DNA of 64,000 bases, from contig CAUJLY010000006.1 of the NCBI GenBank assembly GCA_963281155.1, positions 4,588,001 to 4,652,000 on the forward strand, given 5' to 3'. Numbering within the stretch: the first letter of the stretch is position 1; each line of letters begins with the position of its first letter. The notes under the pieces are model-generated. The model had not been told where the DNA came from. It ran no database searches and saw only the letters and a list, made by a program, of their open reading frames with translations. This document shows, piece by piece, positions 50,612 through 61,975 of the stretch. The position numbers and the translations under genes are program-made. The DNA is from Rhabditophanes sp. KR3021 (Eukaryota; Nematoda; Chromadorea; Rhabditida; Alloionematidae).

Positions 50612-51040
50612 TTACTTGTCCATTTCTTCGTCAATATGGCCGTCAATTAATTGACAACCGGATTCAAGAATCATATTGTCGAGATGGTAATTTTGAGCGG
50701 TCTTATGGCCATCTTTTATGATTTCAAAATACTGCTCTAAAAAGGAAGAAATTTCAGTGATTTTATCACCAATGGTCATGTCAGTCTCCTTCATTCTACA
50801 ATTTTTGATGTACAAAACATTGTAAAAAGTAAAAAACTTTCCACATGGTTTGGTAACTTTGCCCACAGCAGCTTCAGGTGTTGTCCAGCAAATTTGCTGC
50901 TCTTCCACATCAGCCAAACATTTCAAAAGTTCGGTTAGTCTATCTGTCAAGGATTGATAGTCCGTAGCTACCAAGATTTCATTAATCTTATTCAAGAAGA
51001 TTCTCATTGTCAAACTTGATATTTCATTTTCATTATCCAT
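50612..51040 (-). CDS. Small helical protein, unknown (142 residues)
   Basis: Not recognised. Intact single-exon frame from ATG 51040 to TAA. Predicted mostly alpha-helical and acidic, with heptad-like stretches (IFLNKINEILVATDY, SLTDRLTELLKCLADVE) and a central TTPEAAVGKVTKPCGKFFTFY segment; four Cys, no signal peptide and no membrane helix, so probably cytosolic or nuclear. The composition is clearly protein-like for this AT-rich DNA (few Asn/Lys/Ile runs). It stands alone between two long intergenic regions. Confidence 0.65.
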   Translation of the reverse strand: MDNENEISSLTMRIFLNKINEILVATDYQSLTDRLTELLKCLADVEEQQICWTTPEAAVGKVTKPCGKFFTFYNVLYIKNCRMKETDMTIGDKITEISSFLEQYFEIIKDGHKTAQNYHLDNMILESGCQLIDGHIDEEMDK

Positions 51041-54000
51041 TTCTAAATATCTTCATTAGATTATCTAAAATACACTGAACATACGAGTCATGGAATCAGC
51101 AAGTGTGAAAAAACTCATGTTAAAACCGAATCCTATTTGATATCTAAAATATGGTAAATTATAGTGCTAACGTAAATACAATAAAGTTACAACGCCACAG
51201 TGATACTAAGTAATATATTTTATTAAAAGATTTTTAAATATACTCCATCATATTATAACTACAATTACAGAGGGCTAAGATATTACAGATGTAAGTTTGA
51301 AAATGAGAGCTTATGTGTGTAGTTATTAACAAGGTGTGTACTTCGCTTTGTAATAGTTGTTGTTATAAAACGGCATTATCATGTGGGGTTTATTCGTTAA
51401 TTTGATGCGTGATTAATAATAAAGGGTATATAAAACATATTCGAGATATAAGGACAAATATTATGGAGTACATAATGGAATATGACGATACCAAAAGATA
51501 TATGTAGTTGAAATTCAGATGGTGGAATTAGCACAGTAAATGCTGTATATATCTTTTGCAGAAAAAGAGAGATATAAGGATTAATTTGGGCAATCACTTT
51601 AAAATGTATATATTGTTAATACCTATCTCATAAAATGTTCTAACAAATTTATATTTAAATGTGAAATAAGTGGTATTAAAAAAAATATATAAAACTATGG
51701 ATTTTCAAAGAATTAGATGAAAGCAATTGAACAGAAGCTTCTTTAAGGTTCAAAAATGAAAGACCTGTTAATTTAGATATTGAAATAATTTTTAAGCTCT
51801 ACCAATATTGTTATATTAAAATATATTAAATAATAATAGGTACAAAACACGGAATGCATATATCGTAAATAGTTGAATAGTTTAGAAATTGTATAGCAAC
51901 GTAGATGTTATAGTAAATCACTCATTATATAATGCATAGATCCCAGTATTTCTTATACAATGAGTTCAATGAATTATAAACATTTAGCAAAGTAAGAAAG
52001 TTGTATAATTTATTACATAGAAAATATGTTGTTTTAAAAGTTTGAGCTGTACGGATATAGTCAAACATACAATTTTGGAGACCTATCTAGTCTTTTACCT
52101 TCCAGATTATAAATAAATTTAATAGTTATAAGTCTTCGCTAACTACCTTATTTAATGAGACAACACATAGGCAGATTTATTTAGCACTATTCTTGACACT
52201 GAAGGTAGAAGAGTAGTTAGGAATGTTGGTTAGTCCATTAGATCATTTTTGTGATGAGTGCGAATCTTTTACAGTAACATGGAAAATTAAAGCTAGTCGT
52301 CAAACAATTAGTTGCTGAAAATAGGTGTGGAAGTGTTCAAGGACTCGTATTTAATATTGTGTCTTATTACAACTTATCATTAATAATACTGATTTACAAC
52401 AATGTCATTGAGTTTTTTAGTCATCTTAAATAATAGTTTCTTTGTGCATAAGAAACAAATTAGCTGTACATAAGTTTTGATCTAATATCATTCAAGCAAA
52501 ACAATATTGTTTAGTTAAAATGAATATGATGAGCGAATATTTTATCCAAAATTAGTTGTATGAATAACATAAAGACAAGGCAAATGAAAGAAATATATCT
52601 TAATTTTAATTTATAACAGAAAATCATAGAGCTCAACTTGCATTTGATGATTCGATGAATCATTCCAATATTAGTAATGCCAAATCAAAATACGATTTAC
52701 TGGGAAAGTAAAACGATGGATATAAATATTACATTTTAAATTGAGTTAAGCAATTGATTTTGTGAAATTGTAATTTGACTGAAACAAGACTAGGGATAGA
52801 AAGAAATAATTTAAGTTGATCCAAAATTAAAACAATATGTCCGAAAATTGTTTGCATATCACATCGTCAAATTGGATATCCTAGAAAAAACTTTATCTTT
52901 TTATACATGAATCATATTAATGAAGATTCATTATAGGAGCATAAGAATTACGAGGCTGATTTTGTTCAAAAAGACATGTGTTAGTTTGTATAGTTAAACT
53001 TATCATTATAAACATGACATTAAACTTCTTTTTAAACCGATTTTCGGATCAGGCTTAAACTCAAAAAATATATTTTTCAATTTTAAAACCAATAATTATA
53101 TAAGAACATGGATGTGTGATATTAAAATAAACTTGGTGCTATCATAATATTTGATCTTCGAGAATTAACTAAAGTTTGGAAACTACTTCATGTATTTGTA
53201 TAATTTTAATATTTCATCTTTAAAAATAATTTAATTAATGATTCAAAATAAAATTAGTATTTTATAAAAGATTACAAAGTTTGCAAAAATAAACCAAAGT
53301 GTTTTATATAGCACAAGTGATTTCGGTTTATAATTACTTTCAGCAAAATTAATTTGCCTATCTTTTGGTTCTAATTAATTCCATTCTTGATAAAAACAGT
53401 TTTTGAAAGTATTAATTATTCAATCCAGTTACATCTTTTTAAAAAATAACCATGCTTGCTAGATAATAATTATTCCACCTTCTAATATTTAATTCTACAA
53501 CATATTATACTTTAATGCAAATAAAGAATATTTCAATTACAACAATCAGAATATAATAATGGAAATAAGAAAATTTAATCTCATACATCCGCTGTGTAAT
53601 GTATTCAGGAATATGATGAAACATGATTGTAGGTGGTGTCAATATTTGATAGAAAAAAATTGTTAAATTTATATTATTAAACGTTTATATTCTTTCAGGT
53701 TTATGTTTAAGCATTTTAAAAAGTGCATTATATAAAACTCAATAATTTATAAAATATTTCCGTATAATTATCCTCATTTTTTCCATTTTAATATACTCTT
53801 TTGAATTTCCTTTTGTATGCCAATACCACGTAAATCAATTCTGAATATTCTTTGTATTTGCAAAAACAATTTTTGATACATGCTGTGCTTGAAACATTTG
53901 TACTTAATCCATGTTTTTTAAGACATCAAATCTCTTGATATCCTTCATTTTATACACTACTACACCTATTTTAATTGAATGTTTTTAAGAGACCTAATGA

Positions 54001-55548
54001 CATGTTGTTTTTAATATATTTATATAAACGCAACGATGTCTTTTTGTTAATGACTCAAATTGTATGGTTTCATTTCTCTATTAGCTTTTTTAACTATATA
54101 ATTAATTCATCTATTTCGTGGTATAATCTTCTGTAATTTTATACTTTTTAGTATGTTGTTCTACTAATGATGAGGGCGCAATTGATATTTTATAATTCCA
54201 AGTGCAATTCTTTAAGCCGAATTAAATTCAAATATATAGATCTTTTACTCAAAACATGCCGCATGTTTAGAAATAACATATATCATAACTAAGTGATGGA
54301 GATTTTAATGATATTTTTGGTGTCTTTAAATGAGTTACATCTTATTATCTGATATCTATGGCTATTTAACTTTTTGTATTTAGCATCTTATCAAATTACT
54401 GTCATTCTTAACCATATAAATCTTGGGCACATTTTCATTCAATGAAGAGTCACCAAGTTAGAACAAACTTTATATTCTCTTAAATGCTTTTCTTAATAAT
54501 ATTCCAAAAACTTGGGATAATCAAAAAATGATGGCCAAATACGTTATTTTGAAAGCGTTATAAAAAATTTGCTTATAGTTTTTTCAGATAAATTATACTT
54601 TTTAATAAGACTTTTTCAATAGATTGCCCTTGTATCTTGTAATGACATAACACATAAAATATGAGATTATGAGAAAAGAATATTATGACGTTAAAAGACT
54701 TTTCATTGTCAATTGTTGATATAGTTGCATCGGAACATATTTGAGATCCGATTAAAAAGACTTATACATATATAAAAATATGAAAATCTTTTGATATATA
54801 GTAATAAATTGACAACTGCCTTGCTTCTTGGAATAGTTATATCATTGCCTTATACGCTACATTTTTATTTATCCTCACAACTTATCCGGAAATATTTGCT
54901 GAAGATTCAATTGTGCTTTCTTTTAATTGTTTGGACATAGATTTAATTTTTATTAAGACCAAATATTGTTTACTTCGCGACAAAATAAATTTAATGCACG
55001 CTTTAATTATTATAATAGGAGCGTTGTTAGTTTGACACTTTATGGATGTGCATTAACAATAGAAGCCTGATTAATCTATTTCAATAAAAATGTATCAAAC
55101 TGAATTATTTTGAAAGTTTAACATTTAAGTATCTTTTTTAAATAAAGTGTTATAATCACTTATTTATATGGCAACTAATGTAAATTATCTATTATAATTA
55201 AATACTTTTCATTTTGTAATCTAATTATAAACTCTTAGCTCTATAAAGCACTTAAATTTGCTCAAGATATTTCAAAAATGTTTTTTCAGATATATTGTTT
55301 TGATAACGAATATAACACTTTAAAAAATATCTAATTTCAGGATTTATTTTCATACTTACTACATTTTTATTTTATATATTATGCTAAATATTATAGCTAA
55401 TTACATAACTTCGGACCAAAATAAATTATTGTAAAATTTAGAAATCTAATCATGCATAAAATTTTATGTTAGTTATCCCAAATTGTATTCAACAAAATAG
55501 AATAAAATATAGTTCAAGTGTCAAATTAACAAATAAAATTATTCAATC
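51041..55548. other. 4.5-kb gene desert upstream of the GPCR
   Basis: AT-rich DNA with no supported gene. The only frame of note, 51397-51597 on the minus strand, is low in complexity. The right end probably holds the GPCR promoter. No repeat or RNA recognised. Confidence 0.45.
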
Positions 55549-57074
55549 ATGCAATTATTTACATTGGATCCTAATCGAGATTTCACAATCCACAACATCT
55601 CCCTTTTACCATCAGATCAATGTGCTACAGAAGATCAAAGGGTTTGTTTGGCTAGGGAATTATTTTATTATACCATACTTAATTTCAGGCGGCAAAATGT
55701 TGTTGTGGAACAGGATTTATATTTGATTTTACTAAGAAAAAGTGTCTTATATCGGAAAATGTGTCTTTCATGTTCGGAGAGTTAAATAATGCTTGGAGTC
55801 ATCTTGTAATTTATGGTTTCGTTTATCCAATGTTAGTAGTAACAATGATTGCTCCTTTGTCAGCTGTTATGCTTGGCATGGGAAAAAGAGAAAAGAAAGA
55901 AGGGGATCGAAGATTTCCAAATCCTTTGTATCAAATGATTTGGCTTCTTTCATTTTGTGGTTGGATCAGTTTGTTAGCTCCGTTGCCATTCACGTTATGG
56001 TATTATATTATTGGAGATGGAATTAGGTCCCCAAGTCAATCAATTTATATGTGCCATTTGTATAGATATACTATGCAATCCATTCCTCATGCCGTAGATT
56101 CAATGATGATTTTATTTAGCATGTTATTAACTGGAGCTCGTTTTTTAACACAATATCATAGAAATCACTTAAAATTGAGGACCGTTGAACGGTTTTCAAG
56201 AATTATTTGGACAATTATATTCTCAGGATTTTCGATCGGTATTTTACATCACTTAGAACATGATGTCGATGTATATCCCTTTTGTTTAGGTAAATGTAAA
56301 AAACTTTAGGCTATCTTATTGTATTTATTATTTGTAGATGCTGAACCTTCGCCTATGTGGGTTCATAGATGTATGATTCGGGATGGATCTCTGTACAACA
56401 TAATGGGTAGAAGATTTTGGAAAATTGCATTACCATTAGGTGATTTCATAGTTCAATTTGTAATTCCAGGAGTAGTGTTGTTTCTGATACATCTAGGATT
56501 TGCAAGAGAACCAGTTATAGATGCTTCCCATTGTCATAATAGATTCGGAAGAACCCCTCGAGATCAGACCAAAATCCTCATTACAACTGTAACAATTAGT
56601 TTTTGCTTGGCAGAAATTCCAACACTCATTGTGACTGTGTTATCCTTATGGGTCAACCAAAGTATTTCAGAAAACAAAATTCGTAAGTCGTCACTACGAT
56701 GCTTGTTATTAAATATTTTAGTCGTTTTCTTGGCCCGTCTAGTGGGACATTTACAGCCAACATTTGGAGCAATTACCATAGTCGCAAATTGTGGAGCCTT
56801 ATTAACAGCATACTACATCATTGTCAAGGATGAAGATGATGATGTTGGAGACTCCGAGGCATCTAATTCAACGTGTGATAGTACAGAAGAGAAGTTATTA
56901 AGATTAAATGACAACCGACGAAATACAAGATGCTACTTGACTGTCTCCCACAGCTTCGATACTTCGTCTATGGCAAGTTCTTCTCGTCGGAATTCATCTA
57001 TGCCTGAGGATTACATCTTAACTATTGGAAATTCCCAAAACACATCTTTAAAGCCAACACCCATTTTAATTTGA
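55549..57074 (+). CDS. Orphan seven-transmembrane receptor (class A-like, nematode type)
   Basis: Exons 55549-55641, 55689-56289 and 56338-57074 (phases 0, 1) give 476 residues. No signal peptide; the extracellular N-terminus of about 75 residues has N-glycosylation sites and a Cys cluster (KCCCGTGF). Seven hydrophobic helices follow, beginning VIYGFVYPMLVVTMIAPLSAV, PLYQMIWLLSFCGWISLLAPL and MMILFSMLLTGARF. TM3 ends GARF instead of DRY. The third inner loop HNRFGRTPRDQTKILITTVTI matches the RxTxxxxxx start of TM6 in peptide-type receptors; TM7 AITIVANCGALLTAYYIIV lacks a full NPxxY. C-terminal tail about 85 residues, acidic then Ser/Arg-rich. Likely a neuropeptide-type or nematode-expanded receptor; ligand unknown. 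Confidence 0.75.
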
Positions 57075-57214
57075 TGTAAAAAATTACATGATTATTTTAT
57101 TGACAGAAAGAAATGCAAGCTAAATAAAATAGTTTACAAAAATTGTGATTCGGATGTATAGATTATTTAAAGCGTTGTATATATTATAGTTTAGTGTCTT
57201 ATGTACTAATGCGA

Positions 57215-58253
57215 TTAATAGTCCTCAACTTCATGACAAATTTCTGAAAATTCAGGAGCACGCAAAATTTGCTTAATCATTGCCTTTAACAGTTGATATC
57301 TTGGTACCATAGGAAAGTATCTTGAATGCTGATAATCTTGAACAAGATTCTTCAAAATTCTACGTAGACCAAGGTATTTTTTTGAAAGTTTATACAACTC
57401 AGAATGTAAACGATCGCAATCCTTCCTCAATTCTTCGGTTGACCGGTCTATAAATAATAAGATGAGCATTATTCAACATTCCCTTAAAATAGCCTACTTC
57501 TCAAAGCATCAGATAAGGCCATATCCTTAGTCTTGTCAACATTTCCAATTGTGGCTCCAAGCAGACTGGCAATTCCACTACTTTTTGTTGGCCCACTGTT
57601 TTTTTGGTCAAGTGCAGTAATAACTCTTAATAAAAATGTGATTAGAAGTTAGATATGCCATTAACTTGTTTTATTAATATCCCATAAATCGTAATGGCAA
57701 ACATAACTTACTTCACAACATAGTCATTCGGCGCCTCAGGAATCTCATGATTAGGTATTTCAAGCAATTGCCAGTACTGTTTTTCCAATAAAACAACCTA
57801 TAAATAATGAATGAATAATTACTAGGCTGGTTCTTATGGTTTGGTAAATAATAAAGATACGATGCAAAACATATTATCAATTTTAAATGTAATAAACAAT
57901 TGAAAGGTAGCACAGAAGCGGCATAAACAACAGTACTTTACCTCGTGAACCATGCTTTGCAATTTGGAGTATCTTGTAAAGATTCCCTCGTCTTTCGAAG
58001 TCATATAGTCGTCTTGCATAACTTTAAGGGCATTTTTTAGTCTCCGATAAGCATCAAGAATACGAGATTTCGTACGATGCTGTTTATAAACCGTATTGAT
58101 AAGTTCCTCTCTGCCGGATTCTAAAAATAATAATAAAGAGGAAAAATAGCGTAAAAGGTGGCATTAGCTGGAATTAAACTTACCATCCGGTCTAGCTGTT
58201 AATTTGGTAGGTGCAGAGGAATCTTTGCCAATAGATAATATAGCATTAAACAT
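57215..58253 (-). CDS. Coiled-coil protein, unknown (231 residues)
   Basis: Not recognised. Five phase-consistent exons: 58184-58253, 57942-58120, 57712-57797, 57498-57625 and 57215-57447. The protein is basic and mostly helical: an N-terminal MFNAILSIGKDSSAP, a coiled coil in residues 24-95 (HRTKSRILDAYRRLKNALKV, YSKLQSMVHEVVLLEKQYW), a small Gly/Ser region (GIASLLGATIGNVD) and a second coiled coil (EELRKDCDRLHSELYKLSKK) ending with FPMVPRYQLLKAMIKQILR. No signal or membrane segment. This looks like a subunit of a cytosolic or nuclear complex. Five small exons with correct phases argue strongly for a real conserved gene. Confidence 0.72.
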
Positions 58254-59955
58254 CTTTAAAAATGGATTAAATAAGTACAGGATAAATTGACATAATTACA
58301 GGATAAATTCAAATAAGTACAGGACAAATTTAATTAAATCTAGGATTATATTGAAATAAATATGCAAGTGTAAGTCAAAATAATTTTATTAAAAAGATTT
58401 ATTATCCTGGGCTTTGTTGGTATCTCATGATTAATGAACATCACTCAACGTTAGAAAAACACCACCAAATTGTAAGTTTGGCAAGAATAATACTAGTTGG
58501 CGTATATACATATTTATATAATATAAGTTGTATCAATGTAGCACGTATATTATTTGTTAACTAGCACAAAACAGGCATCCTTCTGTGAATACAAGACTGG
58601 CGGTAATAGTTGAACTCTGTGATGCATATGTAAATTGGTTGTGGACAAAAATAGCAATGGCTAAATTGGAATGAGGTGTAAGTGTTACGAGAAACAGAGA
58701 TTCATTTAATTGGCAAATTACATTATTGCTGACAAGTAAGAAAAATTAAATTTTATGTCATTTGGGTGTTAGATAGGAGAGAGGGTGTGGCCTAATATAG
58801 AATTTCATAACCGAAATTATTTTGTAGGCAATAAATATTTGAAACTGTTTGGAAGAATAATGTTTGTTTATCACAAATAATGTATATTTGACAACAAATG
58901 AATGCAAAGATAGAATGTCAAGAAAGCACTATGACAAAATTATATTTCAAAGTCGCAATTACATTGGCCTCTTTAATATGTCGCGCCTTCTTAGCTTCCA
59001 AACCAACCTGCCAACCTTCTATTTATGTTTCCTACTCAAATCCTCATCTACGACACATTATACAATGAGAGTAAGTAAGGAAACTCTTTGGTACAGTTTT
59101 GAAGAGCATGTGTGTCCGTGTTGACGCGTTTATGGGACAATTCTCCATAAACATAAAATCAGAAGGCAAGGAATGTAAATATTAATAAAAATCGCTCTAC
59201 TGGACGCAAATTTAATTCTCATGAGAAAACCAAACGACTTAAATATATTTACATAAATGAAACACAGAAAAATAACACATTTTCAACATTGATTTAATAC
59301 CAAATGTGTGGCAGGCAATTTTAGAAAAAACTGAGAAAGATTAATTTAGCAAGACGAAGTGTGGATAGCTGATGTCCGATTTTGTGCAGACAACCAAAAT
59401 AATTAATCTCATGGGAGAAACGTAATTACAAAGTAATGATATGCCTATGGCTTCAAATTACAATCCCGTAACACTGATTGCAAATACAAATAAAGTACAA
59501 GCAGTGTATGCATATGTGCCAACAACACGAACCAAATGAATTCTAAATTAAAACAGGTTAAAAGAACGTTACTTTATTTTCTAAATTTGACGAAAAGAAA
59601 AGTCATGCAATGCTTTATTACATTTTTTTGTTTTCCACAAAGTACCAAATTTATTTGTTTGATCCCAAGCTTTTTAAATTTTAATACAAAAAATAATGCT
59701 TTTTTAATGGTGGGAAAAAGAATTAATAAATTTATAATAAGAAAACATGGCTTTTAAAATATACATAAATTTATTGCAATTTTCTTAACTTTTTACTGAA
59801 AGCTTTAATTTTGATTTATGACAGTAAAAGAGATCAGAATGGATTTTAAAATCCAACATTGTTAAAACTGATATTAATGATTGTACTATAGTCAATGATA
59901 CTATTCAATGATATCATACGTTGTTATGAGAAAGTTATTGCATTCTTATTATGGA
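58254..59955. other. Intergenic, upstream of the coiled-coil gene
   Basis: 1.7 kb between two minus-strand genes. Three near copies of the word AAGTACAGGA(T/C)AAATT occur at about 58273-58330, a small local tandem duplication. The frames at 58864-59124 and 59536-59757 lack support. Confidence 0.45.
58273..58330. repeat. Short imperfect tandem repeat, (AA)GTACAGGAYAAATT
   Basis: AAGTACAGGATAAATTGACAT, then ATTACAGGATAAATTCAAAT and AAGTACAGGACAAATTTAAT occur in a row about 22-26 bases apart just upstream of the coiled-coil gene. A minor local duplication, possibly regulatory. Confidence 0.5.
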
Positions 59956-60591
59956 TTATTCGAATTTGCAGCAATTATTCCAGCTAGACGAAATCGTAGT
60001 TCGCTCCCCATCTGCTAGACGGAATGAATTGCCAGACTCATCAACTAACATACCGCTTTCATATTGGTTTTTAAGCCGTAAAGCCATTTCGTAAAAAATG
60101 TTTTCGATATTGACATTGTCCTTTGAGGATACTTCAAAGAATCCACACATATTGTGAGATTTCGCAAGTTGGTCACCTTCATCGTAAGATATTACTCTTT
60201 CGCTTTCTAAGTCTGCCTTAGTCGCAATGAGAACCTTTGAAACATTTGGTACAGCATACTTTGTTACGTCATCAATCCATCTTTGCAAGGATTCATAGCT
60301 TTGACGGCATGTCAGGTCATAACAAAGCAAAATGCCGTTTGCACTTCGGTAATAGCTTTGCGTAATAGTTCTGAAGCGTTCTTGACCGCCGGTATCCCAG
60401 ATCTGAAGTTTCACACGCTTACCATCAATGACCAAAGTCTTCATTGTAAAATCAACTCCAATCGTGGTACCTTGTCTTTCGATGAAAGTACCACTTTTAA
60501 AACGTTGAACAATACACGTCTTTCCTACTGACATATTTCCAATTACTACGATTTTGAATAGATAGTCAAAAGTATCATCTAATGAAGCCAT
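59956..60591 (-). CDS. rab-19: Rab GTPase, Rab19/Rab43 type
   Basis: Membrane-trafficking GTPase. Single exon of 211 residues with start ATG 60591. P-loop GNMSVGKTC, switch I with effector-site TTIGVDFTMKTL, G3 WDTGGQERFRTITQSYYR (DTGGQ in place of DTAGQ), G4 as TKAD instead of NKxD, G5 SSK. The RabF motifs (IGVDF, KLQIWDT, FRTITQSYYR) match Rabs, and the FRTITQSYYR/ANG and DVTKYAVPNV segments point to the Rab19/Rab43/Rab30 branch. C-terminus WNNCCKFE has a double-Cys prenylation site CC followed by three residues. Two small changes (DTGG and TKAD) may alter nucleotide handling. Its start faces the isochorismatase-type gene 427 bases away. Confidence 0.9.
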   Translation of the reverse strand: MASLDDTFDYLFKIVVIGNMSVGKTCIVQRFKSGTFIERQGTTIGVDFTMKTLVIDGKRVKLQIWDTGGQERFRTITQSYYRSANGILLCYDLTCRQSYESLQRWIDDVTKYAVPNVSKVLIATKADLESERVISYDEGDQLAKSHNMCGFFEVSSKDNVNIENIFYEMALRLKNQYESGMLVDESGNSFRLADGERTTISSSWNNCCKFE

Positions 60592-61018
60592 CTTGCCTTA
60601 TCAAGTATTTGCGTATGTGTGTATGTGTTCTCGTCCAATATATATCACTATCATATAGCGATAGAAAACAAAATAATATATTTACCGATACCACAATAGA
60701 AGAAAGTCAAATTAGCGTTTAAATAGACGATAAAATCTATATAGACACGTGATTAAATGTAGTTGTGCGGAGCAATTTTATTGATAAAACTCTACCAATG
60801 ATAAGTACATTTAACGTGCCAATATCACGCTGTGTAAATAAATTTCATTGCTCCAAAGGATGTCAGCTGCCATCGGTTTGAGACACCATTGAGACTCCTT
60901 TGCGAACACTTGCTTAGATGATTGCCACTTTAACGAGCATACATCAAATATTCTAATTTGCTTTAAGATATCTTTTTAGAGGGCAGACAAGCTACTGCCA
61001 AGACCAAAATCCATAGAG
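60592..61018. other. Divergent intergenic region, Rab / isochorismatase
   Basis: 427 bases between two divergent genes, so both promoters must lie here. TTTTTAG at 60973-60979 is an acceptor 39 bases before the isochorismatase ATG. No TATA box seen. Confidence 0.5.
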
Positions 61019-61705
61019 ATGGGAAACATTAAACGAGTAACAATTACCAAGGCTGCTTTGTTGGTATGTGATATCCAACAAAAATTTGGGTATGTTAACA
61101 AATTCGATGACAAACAAATAGACTCCTAAATTGAATTCTTTTAAGACCTTCCATATTCAGTTTCGATGCTATTGTTGAAGTAACAAAACGACTTATCCAA
61201 GTTGCAAACATACTGGAAATGAAAATCGTTGCAACCGAGCAATACCCTAAAGGATTAGGTCACACTGTTGAAGAATTGAAAAGTCAAATGGCGAATATTC
61301 CTATCTTTGAAAAAAAAGTTTTTTCCATGTGTATTCCTGAAGTTGAAAACGCTTTGCCATCTGATAACGAGGCAATTATTCTTTGCGGAATTGAGGCACA
61401 TGCATGTATCTTACAAACTGCCTTAGACTTTCTCTCTAAAGGCAAGGATGTGTATGTTATTGTGGATGCCGTTTCATCCAGAAGTAACATCGATAGGTAA
61501 CTAATTATGCATAGAAAAACAACTTAAATTCCCACATTTTTACAGAAAGTATGCCTATAAGAAAATGGAGAATGCCGGAGCCGTTTTAACTACATGCGAA
61601 GCGATGATTTTCGAATTAACCAGAAGTGCCGATCACCCCAATTTTAGGGAAATTCAAAAGTTGATTATGTCTATTTCTCCAGATAGTGGGCTTTCTCATA
61701 TTTAA
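61019..61705 (+). CDS. Isochorismatase-domain protein (ISOC1/ISOC2 family)
   Basis: Exons 61019-61089, 61146-61496 and 61546-61705 (phases 2, 2) give 193 residues, close to vertebrate ISOC2. Fold of the cysteine-hydrolase/isochorismatase superfamily. Asp of the active site is in ALLVCDIQQKFG; then ATEQYPKGLG, with the catalytic lysine region EKKVFSM, and the nucleophile Cys in CGIEAHACILQTALDFL. The D-K-C triad therefore looks intact. Physiological substrate of the ISOC family is not established; they are cytosolic or mitochondrial, and vertebrate ISOC2 binds p16INK4a. The final exon has KYAYKKMENAGAVLTTCEA, typical for the family. Confidence 0.9.
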
Positions 61706-61975
61706 TTTATATGCTTTTTTGCCTCATAAATTTGTCAATTTACAAAACTATATTTTATTTAAAAATAAAATTAAAAAAATATTCTTAGACAAAAAGTAAT
61801 GTTTTTTCTCGTAAACAATTTATAAATATTCCAACAAAAACAAGAATTTTTTGAGTAAAATAAAGGAATGTGAAAAGTATTTGTACAAATAATTTGGCTT
61901 TTATTGAAGTTTAATCATAAAAATAGTTTTTCAACAATCAAACTTTGTCAAAGGCTTATTTTGTAATTAGTCTTC

